64,000 bases of DNA, from NCBI RefSeq assembly GCF_024970185.1, contig NZ_CP103965.1:4460001-4524000 (forward strand), given 5' to 3'. Below, in pieces: positions 52,301 to 59,916 of this stretch (its first letter is position 1; each line of letters opens with the position of its first letter). The translations under genes and the position numbers were made by a program. The DNA comes from Pseudomonas sp. N3-W (GTDB lineage Bacteria; Pseudomonadota; Gammaproteobacteria; Pseudomonadales; Pseudomonadaceae). The notes below the pieces were generated by a model. That model had not been told where the DNA came from. It did no database searches and saw only the letters and a list, made by a program, of their open reading frames with translations.

Positions 52301-52744
52301 CATCATGTGCTGCTGCGCACGGGCCCAGCGCTGGGCCTCGGGCACGGTGCTCAGGTCGGTGATCGCCAGCTTCAGTTCACGGGGCTCGCTGACCTGCTGG
52401 AAGGCACGTTCGCCCTCCTGACCGAAGGTGGTGCGCAGGCACTCGTGCCGCGCCACCAGCAGGCTGAACGCTTGCTCCAGCGCCTGGGGCTGCAACTCGC
52501 CGTCCAGGCGCACCGCCATCGGCAGGTTGTAGGCGGCGCTTTGCGGGTCCAGTTGCCAGAGAAACCACATCCGCTGCTGGGCGTAGGACAGGCCGTCACG
52601 CTCGGCGGCCCCGACACAGGCGGTCATGGGAAGCTGCGCAAAATCGATGCCTTCGCGGGCCATGCCGGCCAGGAACAAGCAGCGCTTGTCCTGTGGCAAC
52701 TCGATAAAGCGGCGGGCTAGTTTCTGTGCGTCTGCGGCATTCAT
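49343..52744 (-). CDS. pvdI: First peptide-chain pyoverdine NRPS of this locus: C-A(Lys-like)-T
   Basis: The product is a single-module protein of 1133 aa. C at about 50-480 (L-donor type; HHIIADGWS), A about 520-1010 with the A3 motif YTSGSTGRPKG, T near Ser1070 (LGGHSLLAAQV), and a short acidic tail (WSDMDQFMSSLEGVDV) that may dock to the next NRPS. Pocket residues read DGEDHGTVV; Glu239 and Asp278 suit a basic side chain, and I recall this as a Lys code in pyoverdine synthetases. With no E domain it should add L-Lys to the chain delivered by PvdL, whose last module normally ends without an E domain, matching the L-donor C domain here. ATG 52744 has AAGGA upstream, and a perfect PvdS box precedes it. 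The pvdI symbol is positional. Confidence 0.88.
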   Translation of the reverse strand: MNAADAQKLARRFIELPQDKRCLFLAGMAREGIDFAQLPMTACVGAAERDGLSYAQQRMWFLWQLDPQSAAYNLPMAVRLDGELQPQALEQAFSLLVARHECLRTTFGQEGERAFQQVSEPRELKLAITDLSTVPEAQRWARAQQHMMAEATQAFDLQQGPLLSLRLLRLAERQHVLLLTLHHIIADGWSMNILIDEFMKTYDALVAGQSPTLPALTVHYRDYALWQRSWLEAGERERQLDYWRTQLGEEHPVLELPTDRAYPAQSSHQGARLEKVIDSALRQDLKNLAQRQGVTLFVVLLAAFKTLLHRYSGQTDIRVGGLIANRTRSETEGLIGFFVNTQILRSEVTAHTRFADLLQNLRQAALGAQAHQELPFDALIEALQPARSQSHNPLFQVMFNHQPLVTDLQAVQLDCGLQVGYLSEAQLAGSGRQHAATSDLMLDTREEGEHLFAAFTYATDIFDESTIAALAGHWHNLLASVCRDPQQLLGELSMLAATERDGLIQNADSPAQLPCVQQLFEAQVARTPQAQALILADEAAPSLSYAELNQRSNRLAHHLRAKGVGPDVLVGVALGRSLELAVALLAVLKAGGAYVPLDPQTPAERLRHVLDDSGLQLLLTDSTTLTHLPTLQGIDCLCLDRLPNGDVENNPPVAVDPQNLAYVIYTSGSTGRPKGVAVSHGALSEFIERAIDYSDLREGDRVLQFATSSFDGFVEQFFPPLCHGACVVLRDTRLWDSATLHQVILEHGITLADLPAAYWYWLVQDYAANPPAHFGALRQIHVGGEAMAVDGLRLWQRAGLGHVRLLNTYGPTEATVVSTIHDCTALTPEAVSWRGIPIGLGLAQRRLYVLDDDLNLLPQGAVGELYIGGPGLARGYHRQPTLSAERFIADPFAAGERLYRTGDRARRRADGAVEYVGRVDHQVKIRGFRIELGEIESRLQQCAGIREAVVLALPLTGGLQLVAYLVVDEAVIDSAAEQAVFRQQIRGLLQASLPDYMVPGHLLLLPRLPLTPSGKLDRKALPAPDPSQLQVDYRAPQSDTEQCLAQIWREVLQVPQVGLDDHFFELGGHSLLAAQVIGRIKHQLGVVLPLRILFEKPLLGDLALELEQQAGIATDNDWSDMDQFMSSLEGVDV

Positions 52745-52801
52745 GCATGAGGTCCTTGCTGATCGGCGGCGTGACCGGGAGACCCGGTCGTATCAACAAG
52801 A

Positions 52802-52825
52802 ACGAATGACAAAGGGGATGATTTA
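52802..52825 (-). promoter_or_regulatory. PvdS-dependent iron-starvation box of the three-gene NRPS operon
   Basis: On the minus strand TAAAT (plus 52821-52825), 16 bases, CGT (plus 52802-52804). It is a perfect match, 58 bp before the first NRPS start. It probably drives all three NRPS genes and perhaps the downstream hydrolase. Confidence 0.88.
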
Positions 52826-52867
52826 GCGGGGGTGGGCGAAGCGCTCAGGCCAGGAGCCATAACCCGT

Positions 52868-52963
52868 GTGGGAGCGAGCCTGCTCGCGAAGGCGGTGTGT
52901 CATCCGACATCAATGTAGCTGACACACCGCTTTCGCGAGCAAGCTCGCTCCCACAGTGGGTGA
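52868..52963. repeat. Mirrored REP doublet
   Basis: GTGGGAGCGAGCCTGCTCGC near 52868 and GCGAGCAAGCTCGCTCCCAC near 52943-52962 face each other, with GGCGGTGTGTCA and TGACACACCGC as an inner extension. It separates the NRPS operon from the hydroxylase gene. Confidence 0.8.
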
Positions 52964-52979
52964 GTAGGGTGTTTGAGGG

Positions 52980-53963
52980 TCAGAACTCGTCCTGAGAATG
53001 CCCCTGCGCCATGGCGACGATCACTTTGCGCGGGCCTTCGAAGGGTGAGCGGGCGTGGGCCGAGAGCATGTTGTCGAGCATCAGCACATCGCCTGCCTGC
53101 CAGGGGAAGCTGATGGCGCAGTCGTCGAGCACCGCACGAATCTCGCTGAGCACGCTGTCTTCGATGGGCGAGCCGTCGCCGTAATAGACGTTACGCGGCA
53201 GGTCTTCTTCGTCGACGATGTCCAGCAGGCTTTCACGCACTTCCGGTTGCAGGTTGGAGATGTGGAACAGGTGCGCCTGATTGAACCAGACCATCTCGCC
53301 CGTCACCGGGTGACGCGCCACCGCCTGGCAGGTCTGGCGGGTGCGCAGTTCGCCGTCGTCCTTCCACTCGCAAAGGATGCCATGGGCCTGGCAATAGGCT
53401 TCGGCCACGGCCCGGTCTTCGGTGTTGAACACGTCTTCCCAGGCCACGTCCAGCCCGTTGCCGAAGTTGCGAACGTACATCAGGCCCTTGCTGACAAAGC
53501 GTTCGCGGATCGCCGCCGGAATGCGTCGATACACTTCGCGACTGTCGGCAATCGGCGTTTCGCCACCGGACCTGGCAGCGATCATGCTGTAGAACCAGAT
53601 GCGCATCGGCCAGTCCCGGGAATAGGCCTGTTCGTTGTGCAACGGAATGCTTTGATGCGCCGGGTACTCGGTGGAGGTATAGACCCCCTGAGTCACGTTG
53701 GTGCGCGGCGTCGAGCCAAACTCGTAGTTGAGCAACGGGTGCCCGAAGCTGGCGGCGAACTGGCGGAACGGCTCGGCACCGTCGAGCTTGAAGCCGCGAA
53801 ACAGAATGCCGCCATCGCGCAGCAAATGCTCATCGACCAGCGCGTTCAATTCATCGAACACCGCCAACAGGCTGGTATCCGGCTCGCTCGCCTCTACCAG
53901 CAATGGCAAGCGTCCGCGCTGCGGCAACAAGGGCCGAACGGAAAATCCCACAGCAACACCCAT
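52980..53963 (-). CDS. SyrP-like Fe(II)/2-oxoglutarate aspartate beta-hydroxylase
   Basis: The start is ATG 53963 with a strong AGGAGG 7 bases upstream (MGVAVGFSVRPLLPQ; 327 aa); the longer frame to 54092 overlaps pvdG and is rejected. The TauD-type fold has an iron triad of H109-x-E111 (PLHNEQAYS) and distal H303 (LSAHARSP), with R312 for 2-oxoglutarate. The HxE variant is shared with SyrP and clavaminate synthase. SyrP hydroxylates Asp tethered to an NRPS carrier domain; here the Asp-loading module lies in the protein at 41520-49346. The product would be beta-hydroxyaspartate, one of the iron-binding groups of pyoverdine. It sits 37 bp after pvdG and probably shares its promoter. Confidence 0.85.
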   Translation of the reverse strand: MGVAVGFSVRPLLPQRGRLPLLVEASEPDTSLLAVFDELNALVDEHLLRDGGILFRGFKLDGAEPFRQFAASFGHPLLNYEFGSTPRTNVTQGVYTSTEYPAHQSIPLHNEQAYSRDWPMRIWFYSMIAARSGGETPIADSREVYRRIPAAIRERFVSKGLMYVRNFGNGLDVAWEDVFNTEDRAVAEAYCQAHGILCEWKDDGELRTRQTCQAVARHPVTGEMVWFNQAHLFHISNLQPEVRESLLDIVDEEDLPRNVYYGDGSPIEDSVLSEIRAVLDDCAISFPWQAGDVLMLDNMLSAHARSPFEGPRKVIVAMAQGHSQDEF

Positions 53964-54000
53964 GACGGGCCTCCTGTAAACAGTCAATAAGTGAACCGCG

Positions 54001-54741
54001 CTAGTAAGCCGGCGCCGCCAGCTGCGCGTGACGGCGGTGATGGACTTCCAGATGGTTCTTGATGATCCGGATGACCTTGGCCTCATGTTCATGAATGAAG
54101 AAGTGCCCGCCGGTCATCATGTCCACCGAGAAACTGCCCTGGGTTTCCTTGCTCCAGCCGATCAACTGTTCGGTGGTGGCCTTGTCTTCCTTGCCGCCGA
54201 GCACATGCACGGGGCACTTGAGCAGGGGTCGCTGCATCGGACGAAAGCGCCCGCACAGCATGAAGTCGGCACGCAGGATCGGCAGCGTCAGGCTCATCAG
54301 TTCCTGATTGCCCAGCACTTCTTCGCTGGTGCCCTGAAAGGTGCGCAACTGCTCGATCAACTGGTCGTCGCTTTGCGCTTCGGCGAAACCCCGGTCGTAG
54401 TCGCTGCGCATGCTCGGGGCGGCGGTGCCGGAGGCGAACAGCGCCACCGGTTCCGGGACACCAAGGGCGCGGAACGCATGGGCCATCTCGCAGGCGAGCA
54501 AGGCGCCCAGGCTGTGGCCGAACAGTGCATAAGGCGCCTGCAATGCCGGCTTGTATTCCCGGGCCAGTTGCAGCGCCAGGGCGCGCATGTCGGTTTGCAG
54601 GGGTTCGTCGTAGCGGGCGCCGCGACCGGGCAGCTCCACCGGTTGCAGTTGCAGCCAGGGCGGCAATTGGCGCCGCCAGCGGCTGTAGACCATGGCGCTG
54701 GCGCCCGAATAGGGCAGGCACAGCAGTGTCAGTTTTGTCAC
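54001..54741 (-). CDS. pvdG: Type II thioesterase PvdG
   Basis: The product is 246 aa from GTG 54741, with GAGG 8 bases upstream. It is a standalone alpha/beta-hydrolase thioesterase of the kind that clears misprimed or stalled carrier domains in NRPS lines. It has the N-terminal LTLLCLPYSGASAMVY, nucleophile GHSLG at 75-79 (Ser77), PILRADFMLC lid motif, PVHVLGGKEDK with the likely catalytic Asp, and the His in TGGHFFIHEH. In P. aeruginosa pvdG lies beside pvdL; here it is placed with the hydroxylase upstream of the NRPS operon. A one-mismatch PvdS box lies at 54776. Because the last NRPS lacks its own thioesterase, a direct part in product release cannot be excluded. Confidence 0.9.
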   Translation of the reverse strand: MTKLTLLCLPYSGASAMVYSRWRRQLPPWLQLQPVELPGRGARYDEPLQTDMRALALQLAREYKPALQAPYALFGHSLGALLACEMAHAFRALGVPEPVALFASGTAAPSMRSDYDRGFAEAQSDDQLIEQLRTFQGTSEEVLGNQELMSLTLPILRADFMLCGRFRPMQRPLLKCPVHVLGGKEDKATTEQLIGWSKETQGSFSVDMMTGGHFFIHEHEAKVIRIIKNHLEVHHRRHAQLAAPAY

Positions 54742-54775
54742 CGCATTTACCTCAATGGGTTATCTGTAAAAGAGA

Positions 54776-54799
54776 ACGGATGAGGCACGGCGCGAATTA
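54776..54799 (-). promoter_or_regulatory. One-mismatch iron-starvation box upstream of pvdG
   Basis: On the minus strand TAATT (plus 54795-54799), 16 bases, CGT (plus 54776-54778). Only the fourth base of TAAAT differs. It sits 35 bp before the pvdG start and would serve pvdG and the hydroxylase. Confidence 0.5.
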
Positions 54800-54834
54800 G
54801 TCCGGGGCGTCGGCGGGCCGCCACCCACAGGCGG

Positions 54835-56007
54835 TCATTTCAAATGGCGGAAACTCTGCACGGCCGATCCCAGCACCACCGCCCCTGCCGCAATCGCCAG
54901 CCAGAAGCCACTGCGCGCACCGAAAGCGTCCACCAGCCAGCCGGAGCTGGCGGCGCCGATGGCCACGCCGACACTCAGGCCGGTCACCAGCCAGGTCAGG
55001 CCTTCGGTGAGTTTGGCCGGCGGCACGATCTGCTCGACCAGCGCCATGGCGACGATCAACGTCGGCGCGAAGAACAGCCCGGCGACGAACACGGCCAGTG
55101 ACAGCCCGAAAATATTGGTCGCCAATAACAGCGGCAAGGTGGTGACCGCGGTCGCCACCCCGCCATACAGGAACAGGCGTGGCAGCGGCACCTTGGAACG
55201 CAGAGCACCGAACGCCAGCCCCGCCAGGCACGAACCGATGGCGTACACCGACAGCACGATACTCGCCGCCGCCGGCTGCCCCTGTTGCTGGGCGAAGGCG
55301 ACGCTGACCACGTCCACCACGCCGACAATGGTGCCCATGGCCGTCATCAACAGCATCAGCAGGCGGATTTCGCCGGAGCGGATGATCGAGCCCTGATGCT
55401 CGGACTCGTGCGGGTGCACGGGCGGCTCGGTGCCGCGTTGCACTACGAATGCCGTGACGCCGATGGCCAGCGCCAGCAACGCCGCCAGCGGTCCGGCCTC
55501 AGGGAACGCCACCACGCACAGCCCCACCGACAGCGGCGGCCCGACAATGAAACACACTTCATCCAGCACCGATTCCAGCGCATAAGCGGTCTGCAATTGC
55601 GGCTGGCCGCGATACAGCTCGGTCCAGCGCGCCCGCACCATCGCCGACATGCTCGGCATGCAACCGGCGATGGCAGCGAACACGAACAGCGTCCAGTGCG
55701 GCGCCTGCAAGCGGGTGCAAAGCAACAGCAGCAACAGCGAACCGCCGCCGAGCAAGGCGGATACCGGCAGGATCCGGCCCTGGCCGAAGCGGTCCACCAG
55801 CCGTGACACCTGCGGTGCGCAGAATGCCGTGGCCAGGGCGAAGGTCGCCGCGACGGCGCCGGCCAGCCCGTAGCCGCCGTGCAACTGCGAGAGCATGGTG
55901 ATCAGGCCGATGCCAGTCATGGAAATCGGCATGCGCGCAATCATCCCGGCGATGACAAAAGCACGGGCGCCGGGGGCGTTGAAGAGTTCGCGGTAGGGGT
56001 TTGCCAT
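54835..56007 (-). CDS. MFS transporter
   Basis: The product is 390 aa from ATG 56007 (MANPYRELFNAPGARAFVIA). The longer frame to 56196 runs through a REP element and is rejected. About 10-12 hydrophobic helices are visible (GYGLAGAVAATFALATAFC; ILPVSALLGGGSLLLLLLC; LLMLLMTAMGTIVGVVDVVS; SGFWLAIAAGAVVLGSAVQS), with the cytoplasmic-loop motif VSRLVDRFGQGRILP typical of the major facilitator superfamily. The substrate is unknown. It lies 93 bp upstream of pvdG on the same strand, but the pvdG promoter candidate in that gap and the lack of a PvdS box before this gene argue against a firm link to pyoverdine. Confidence 0.85.
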   Translation of the reverse strand: MANPYRELFNAPGARAFVIAGMIARMPISMTGIGLITMLSQLHGGYGLAGAVAATFALATAFCAPQVSRLVDRFGQGRILPVSALLGGGSLLLLLLCTRLQAPHWTLFVFAAIAGCMPSMSAMVRARWTELYRGQPQLQTAYALESVLDEVCFIVGPPLSVGLCVVAFPEAGPLAALLALAIGVTAFVVQRGTEPPVHPHESEHQGSIIRSGEIRLLMLLMTAMGTIVGVVDVVSVAFAQQQGQPAAASIVLSVYAIGSCLAGLAFGALRSKVPLPRLFLYGGVATAVTTLPLLLATNIFGLSLAVFVAGLFFAPTLIVAMALVEQIVPPAKLTEGLTWLVTGLSVGVAIGAASSGWLVDAFGARSGFWLAIAAGAVVLGSAVQSFRHLK

Positions 56008-56094
56008 GGGGGGCGGGGCCTTGAGCTGGGTGTGCAAATTGCCACAAAGGCTGGTTGAGGGGAAAGGGTTGAAATGTTGGTTGAATGTTAAGGC

Positions 56095-56171
56095 CCCATC
56101 GCGAGCAAGCTCGCTCCCACAGTAATTTTGTGAACGCCACAGATCCCCCGTGGGAGCGAGCTTGCTCCCGA
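56095..56171. repeat. Mirrored REP doublet between the MFS gene and the SDR gene
   Basis: ATCGCGAGCAAGCTCGCTCC near 56099 and GTGGGAGCGAGCTTGCTCCC near 56151-56170 form an inverted pair. The rest of the 261-bp divergent gap shows no clear operator. Confidence 0.75.
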
Positions 56172-56268
56172 TGAGGCTGACACTGCCACCACACAACCGA
56201 GCACAAATGAACTCTCTGCCACAGCATCAGTCAGCTAAATAAGCCCTCACCTCAAGGCGCTAACCTCC

Positions 56269-57069
56269 ATGCTGATTTCCCTCGACCAACAAGTGGCCCT
56301 GATCACCGGCGCCAGTTCCGGCATCGGTGCCGGTGCCGCCAAGGCACTGGCCGCTGCCGGTGCCGCCGTCGTCCTCAACTACAACGCCCAGGCCGCACCC
56401 GCCGAAGCACTGGCCAAGCAGATCAACGACAGCGGCGGCCGCGCCATTGCCATTGGTGCCGACGTGTCCAGGGAAGAGGACGTTGAACGGCTGTTCGCCC
56501 AGACCCTCGACGCTTTCGGCACGCTGGACATTCTGGTGGCCAACTCCGGCATGCAAAAAGACGCCAACGCCGTGGACATGAGCCTGGCCGACTGGAATCA
56601 GGTAATCGGCGTCAATCTCACCGGCCAGTTCCTCTGCGCCCGCGCCGCCCTGCGGATCTTCAATAAACAGGGCGTGCGCGAAGGCGTGTCCCGCGCCGCC
56701 GGCAAGATCATCCACATGAGTTCGGTGCACCAGCGCATTCCCTGGGCCGGCCACGTCAATTACGCCGCGTCCAAGGGCGGCGTCGACATGCTGATGCAGA
56801 CCCTGGCCCAGGAAGTCAGCCAGCAGAAAATCCGCATCAACAGCATCGCACCGGGGGCGATTCGCACGGCGATCAACCGCGCCGCCACCGAAGGCGACGC
56901 CGCGCTGGAACTGCTCAAACTCATCCCCTACGGGCGTATCGGCGACGTCGAGGACATCGCCAACGCGGTGGTGTTTCTCGCCTCTGATTTGTCCGACTAC
57001 ATCGTGGGCACCACTCTATTTATCGACGGCGGCATGAGCCTCTATCCGGAGTTCCGTGGCAATGGCTGA
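56269..57069 (+). CDS. Short-chain dehydrogenase/reductase (glucose 1-dehydrogenase-like)
   Basis: The 266-aa product is a classical SDR with NAD(P)-binding TGASSGIGAGAA near residue 14, NSG in LDILVANSGMQ, active-site Ser in IIHMSSVHQRIPW, YAASK (Tyr-x-x-x-Lys) in HVNYAASKGGVDML, and C-terminal YIVGTTLFIDGGMSLYPEF, which recalls Bacillus-type glucose 1-dehydrogenases. The likely reaction is oxidation of glucose or a similar polyol with NAD(P)+. Its stop overlaps the start of the next gene, a GH15 enzyme, so the two are co-translated; the pair is common in Pseudomonas and suggests release of glucose from a polysaccharide or trehalose followed by oxidation. Substrate assignment is tentative. 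Confidence 0.85.
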   Translation: MLISLDQQVALITGASSGIGAGAAKALAAAGAAVVLNYNAQAAPAEALAKQINDSGGRAIAIGADVSREEDVERLFAQTLDAFGTLDILVANSGMQKDANAVDMSLADWNQVIGVNLTGQFLCARAALRIFNKQGVREGVSRAAGKIIHMSSVHQRIPWAGHVNYAASKGGVDMLMQTLAQEVSQQKIRINSIAPGAIRTAINRAATEGDAALELLKLIPYGRIGDVEDIANAVVFLASDLSDYIVGTTLFIDGGMSLYPEFRGNG

Positions 57070-58888
57070 TCATCACCTCGAACGACAAAGCCCAATCGAC
57101 GCCCACGGCATCATCGGTGACATGCGCAGTGCGGCGCTGGTCAACGACAAGGGCAGTGTGGATTTTTTCTGCTGGCCGGAATTCGACAGCCCGTCGATCT
57201 TCTGCTCGCTGCTGGACACGCCCGAGGCGGGGATTTTTCAACTGTCCCCCGATCTGCCCGATGCTCGCCGTGAGCAAATCTATCTGCCGGACACCAATGT
57301 CCTGCAAACCCGCTGGCTCAGTGATCGCGCCGTGGTGGAAGTCACCGACCTGCTGCCCATTGGGGACACCGAGGATGACCTGCCGGTGTTGATGCGTCGG
57401 GTGCGGGTAGTCAGCGGCACGGCGACGATGCACATGCGTTGCGCGGTGCGCCACGATTACGCACGCGCCAGGACGCGTGCAGGCATGGACGCCAAGGACG
57501 TGACGTTCGCGGCCGACGGGCAGCCGTCGATGCGCCTGAGGTCGGATCAGATCATGAGCACCGACGCTGACGCCGCGGTGGCCACGTTCACCCTGACGCA
57601 GGATCAGAGCGCCGAATTCCTGCTCGGTGGCATCGACGACCCACGCTTCAAGGAAGGCGGCGCTGTCATGTGCATGGAACGCACGCAGAAGTTCTGGCGC
57701 GACTGGATCGGCCAGTCCAACTACCGTGGCCGCTGGCGTGAAATGGTCAACCGCTCGGCGCTGGCGCTGAAACTGCTGACCTCACGCAAACACGGCGCGA
57801 TCCTCGCCGCCGCGACCTTCGGCCTGCCGGAAACCCCCGGCGGCGAACGCAACTGGGACTACCGCTACACCTGGATTCGCGACGCCTCGTTCACCATCTA
57901 CGCGTTCATGCGCCTGGGGTTTGTCCAGGAGGCCAACGACTACATGCGCTGGATGCGCGGTCGGGTCAGCGATTGTCATGGCCAGCCGATGAAACTCAAT
58001 ATCCTCTACGCCATCGACGGCCGTCAGGAATTGCCGGAAACGGAGCTGACGCACCTGTCCGGCCACGGCGGCGCGAAACCGGTGCGCATCGGTAATCAGG
58101 CTTACGATCAGGTTCAACTCGATATTTTCGGCGAACTGATGGATGCGGTGTATCTGGTCAACAAATACGGCGAAGCCATCTCCCACGAAGGTTGGAGACA
58201 CACCATCGAAGTGGTCGATCAAGTCTGCGAGACCTGGGAACAAAAGGACGTCGGCATCTGGGAGATGCGCGGCGAAAAACACGACTTCCTGCATTCACGA
58301 TTGATGTGCTGGGTGGCCGTGGACCGGGCGATCCGCCTGGCCTCCAAACGCTCCCTGCCCGCCCCGTTCGCCCGCTGGGACCAGACCCGCCAGGCGATCT
58401 ACGCCGACATCTGGAGCAACTTCTGGAACGAAGAACGCGGGCATTTCGTCCAGTACAAAGGCGGCACCGCCCTCGACGGCTCCATGCTGCTGATGCCGCT
58501 GCTGCGATTCGTCAGCGCCAAGGACCCGCGCTGGCTGTCGACGCTTGAAGCCATCCAGAAAACCCTGGTGCGCGACGGCATGGTCTACCGCTACCGCAAC
58601 GATGACACCGAAATCGACGGCCTGGTCGGCACCGAAGGCGCCTTCGCCGCCTGCTCGTTCTGGTACGTCGAATGCCTGGCCCGCGCCGGCCAGGTGGACA
58701 AGGCACACCTGGAATTCGAACAACTGCTGCGCTATGCGAACCCGTTGGGACTGTATGCCGAGGAGTTCGATAACCATGCACGGCATTTGGGCAATACCCC
58801 GCAAGCGCTGACACACCTGGCGCTGATCAGCGCGGCGAGTTTTCTGGATCGGAAGTTGAGTGGGGAGAAGAATTATTGGCAGCCGTGA
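57062..58888 (+). CDS. Glycoside hydrolase family 15 protein (glucoamylase/trehalase-like)
   Basis: The product is 608 aa from ATG 57062, which overlaps the SDR stop by eight bases; a GTG at 57056 is an alternative start with GGAG close upstream. The N-terminal beta-sandwich begins SPIDAHGIIGDMRSAALVND and GSVDFFCWPEFDSPSIFCSL. The (alpha/alpha)6 catalytic part has GGERNWDYRYTWIRDASFTI, VCETWEQKDVGIWEMRGEKH (conserved acid region) and LVGTEGAFAACSFWYVECLA. GH15 enzymes release glucose from alpha-glucans or, in this bacterial subgroup, often trehalose. There is no signal peptide, so it should be cytoplasmic. It works with the SDR upstream as a two-gene operon. Confidence 0.87.
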   Translation: MADHHLERQSPIDAHGIIGDMRSAALVNDKGSVDFFCWPEFDSPSIFCSLLDTPEAGIFQLSPDLPDARREQIYLPDTNVLQTRWLSDRAVVEVTDLLPIGDTEDDLPVLMRRVRVVSGTATMHMRCAVRHDYARARTRAGMDAKDVTFAADGQPSMRLRSDQIMSTDADAAVATFTLTQDQSAEFLLGGIDDPRFKEGGAVMCMERTQKFWRDWIGQSNYRGRWREMVNRSALALKLLTSRKHGAILAAATFGLPETPGGERNWDYRYTWIRDASFTIYAFMRLGFVQEANDYMRWMRGRVSDCHGQPMKLNILYAIDGRQELPETELTHLSGHGGAKPVRIGNQAYDQVQLDIFGELMDAVYLVNKYGEAISHEGWRHTIEVVDQVCETWEQKDVGIWEMRGEKHDFLHSRLMCWVAVDRAIRLASKRSLPAPFARWDQTRQAIYADIWSNFWNEERGHFVQYKGGTALDGSMLLMPLLRFVSAKDPRWLSTLEAIQKTLVRDGMVYRYRNDDTEIDGLVGTEGAFAACSFWYVECLARAGQVDKAHLEFEQLLRYANPLGLYAEEFDNHARHLGNTPQALTHLALISAASFLDRKLSGEKNYWQP

Positions 58889-59397
58889 GGGGGCCCTTCC
58901 GAACCACAAAACACCCGCTGAGCAACACAATCCCTGTGGGAGCGAGCCTGCTCGCGATGGGGCCATGGAGCAATGCGCAAAAATTGCTCGCCAGGCCCTG
59001 TCATCCCCAGCCACTACAGCATGTCGGAAATATCCCCTTTTCAGGTCAAATCCGTCGGATCGATACTTTAAAACTAAACGACTGCCTATGCCTGTAGCGA
59101 TACGACCTTCCCTGTTCGGGCATGCAGCGACCCTTTGGCCTATGGTCTTCCTCCCGGGAAGTTCCTGTATTTAAAGCATTTACGCTTATGGAGCTGCCGA
59201 TCGGTGCAACCTCCATCTGGACGAATCCACGTAGAACGCCGACCGACACAAAACAAACAAATCCCCCGCCATCCCCTCCTGCCGCTCGTCCAAACATCCT
59301 GAAATGCCTTGTTGCCAGCTGTTACATCCCCCCCTAACATCCATCGCCAACGGGCACAGCGGAGCTGTCCAATAAAACCCGAATTCAAGGAACGAGA
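58889..59397. other. 509-bp intergenic region with one REP arm
   Basis: It holds a REP-type segment GTGGGAGCGAGCCTGCTCGC at about 58937-58956, then about 430 bp with no credible reading frame, tRNA or obvious operator. I see nothing further I can name. Confidence 0.5.
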
Positions 59398-59787
59398 ATG
59401 ACCGTGCGTATCCACCGCCCCATCGATACTCCACTGCGATCCGGCCTGAACCGGGACGAGTTGTGGGAAGCCCATGACAAGGGCCTGATCAAATGCTGGG
59501 AAATCGGCCGCCAGCGCGCCGCCCGCTTTCCCGGCCTCGCCAGGCAGTGCCTCGCCGGTGAACTGCCGGTGCTGGGCTGGAAAGGTGGCGTGAGTCGCAG
59601 CCTGAAGAAACTCGAAAAGTACGGCTCGCTTAAGTACCTGGCGCAGTGGCAGGGGCTGCGCGGGGAGGATCTGGACGTTGATCTGGGGGAAGAGCGGGCG
59701 TTGACCTGTTCCCGGACGAAGATGGCGGTGACGTTTACGCCGGATCGGTCGAAGTATTTCAATCAGGTGGCGGAAGTGGAAGCCTGA
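59398..59787 (+). CDS. Small conserved-looking protein of unknown function (129 aa)
   Basis: ATG 59398 has a strong AAGGAACGAGA ribosome site. The product begins MTVRIHRPIDTPLRSGLNRD and is basic and soluble, with no signal peptide or membrane segment; notable stretches are WEAHDKGLIKCWEIGRQRAA and LKKLEKYGSLKYLAQWQGLR. I do not recognise a family. Codon use matches the neighbours, which supports a real gene. It stands alone, 105 bp before the next start and separated by a REP segment. Confidence 0.65.
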   Translation: MTVRIHRPIDTPLRSGLNRDELWEAHDKGLIKCWEIGRQRAARFPGLARQCLAGELPVLGWKGGVSRSLKKLEKYGSLKYLAQWQGLRGEDLDVDLGEERALTCSRTKMAVTFTPDRSKYFNQVAEVEA

Positions 59788-59825
59788 GGTTCGGCGCTGT
59801 TTAAAGGGGGGAGCGCTTCGCACTC

Positions 59826-59860
59826 CAGTGGGAGCGAGCGCCCTCGCCACGGGTTTCGCG
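59826..59860. repeat. Partial REP-type segment
   Basis: CAGTGGGAGCGAGCGCCCTC then GCCACGGG is a degenerate REP arm between the small unknown gene and the hydrolase. Confidence 0.4.
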
Positions 59861-59916
59861 AAGACTGAGTTCCGATCGTCTAAAGTTGCAGGGTGCTTTT
59901 TTTCTGGAGTCCCCCT

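Noticed and set aside
54835..56007. Calling the MFS gene a pyoverdine transporter
   Set aside because: No PvdS box precedes it and a pvdG promoter candidate separates it from the pvd genes; adjacency alone is not enough.
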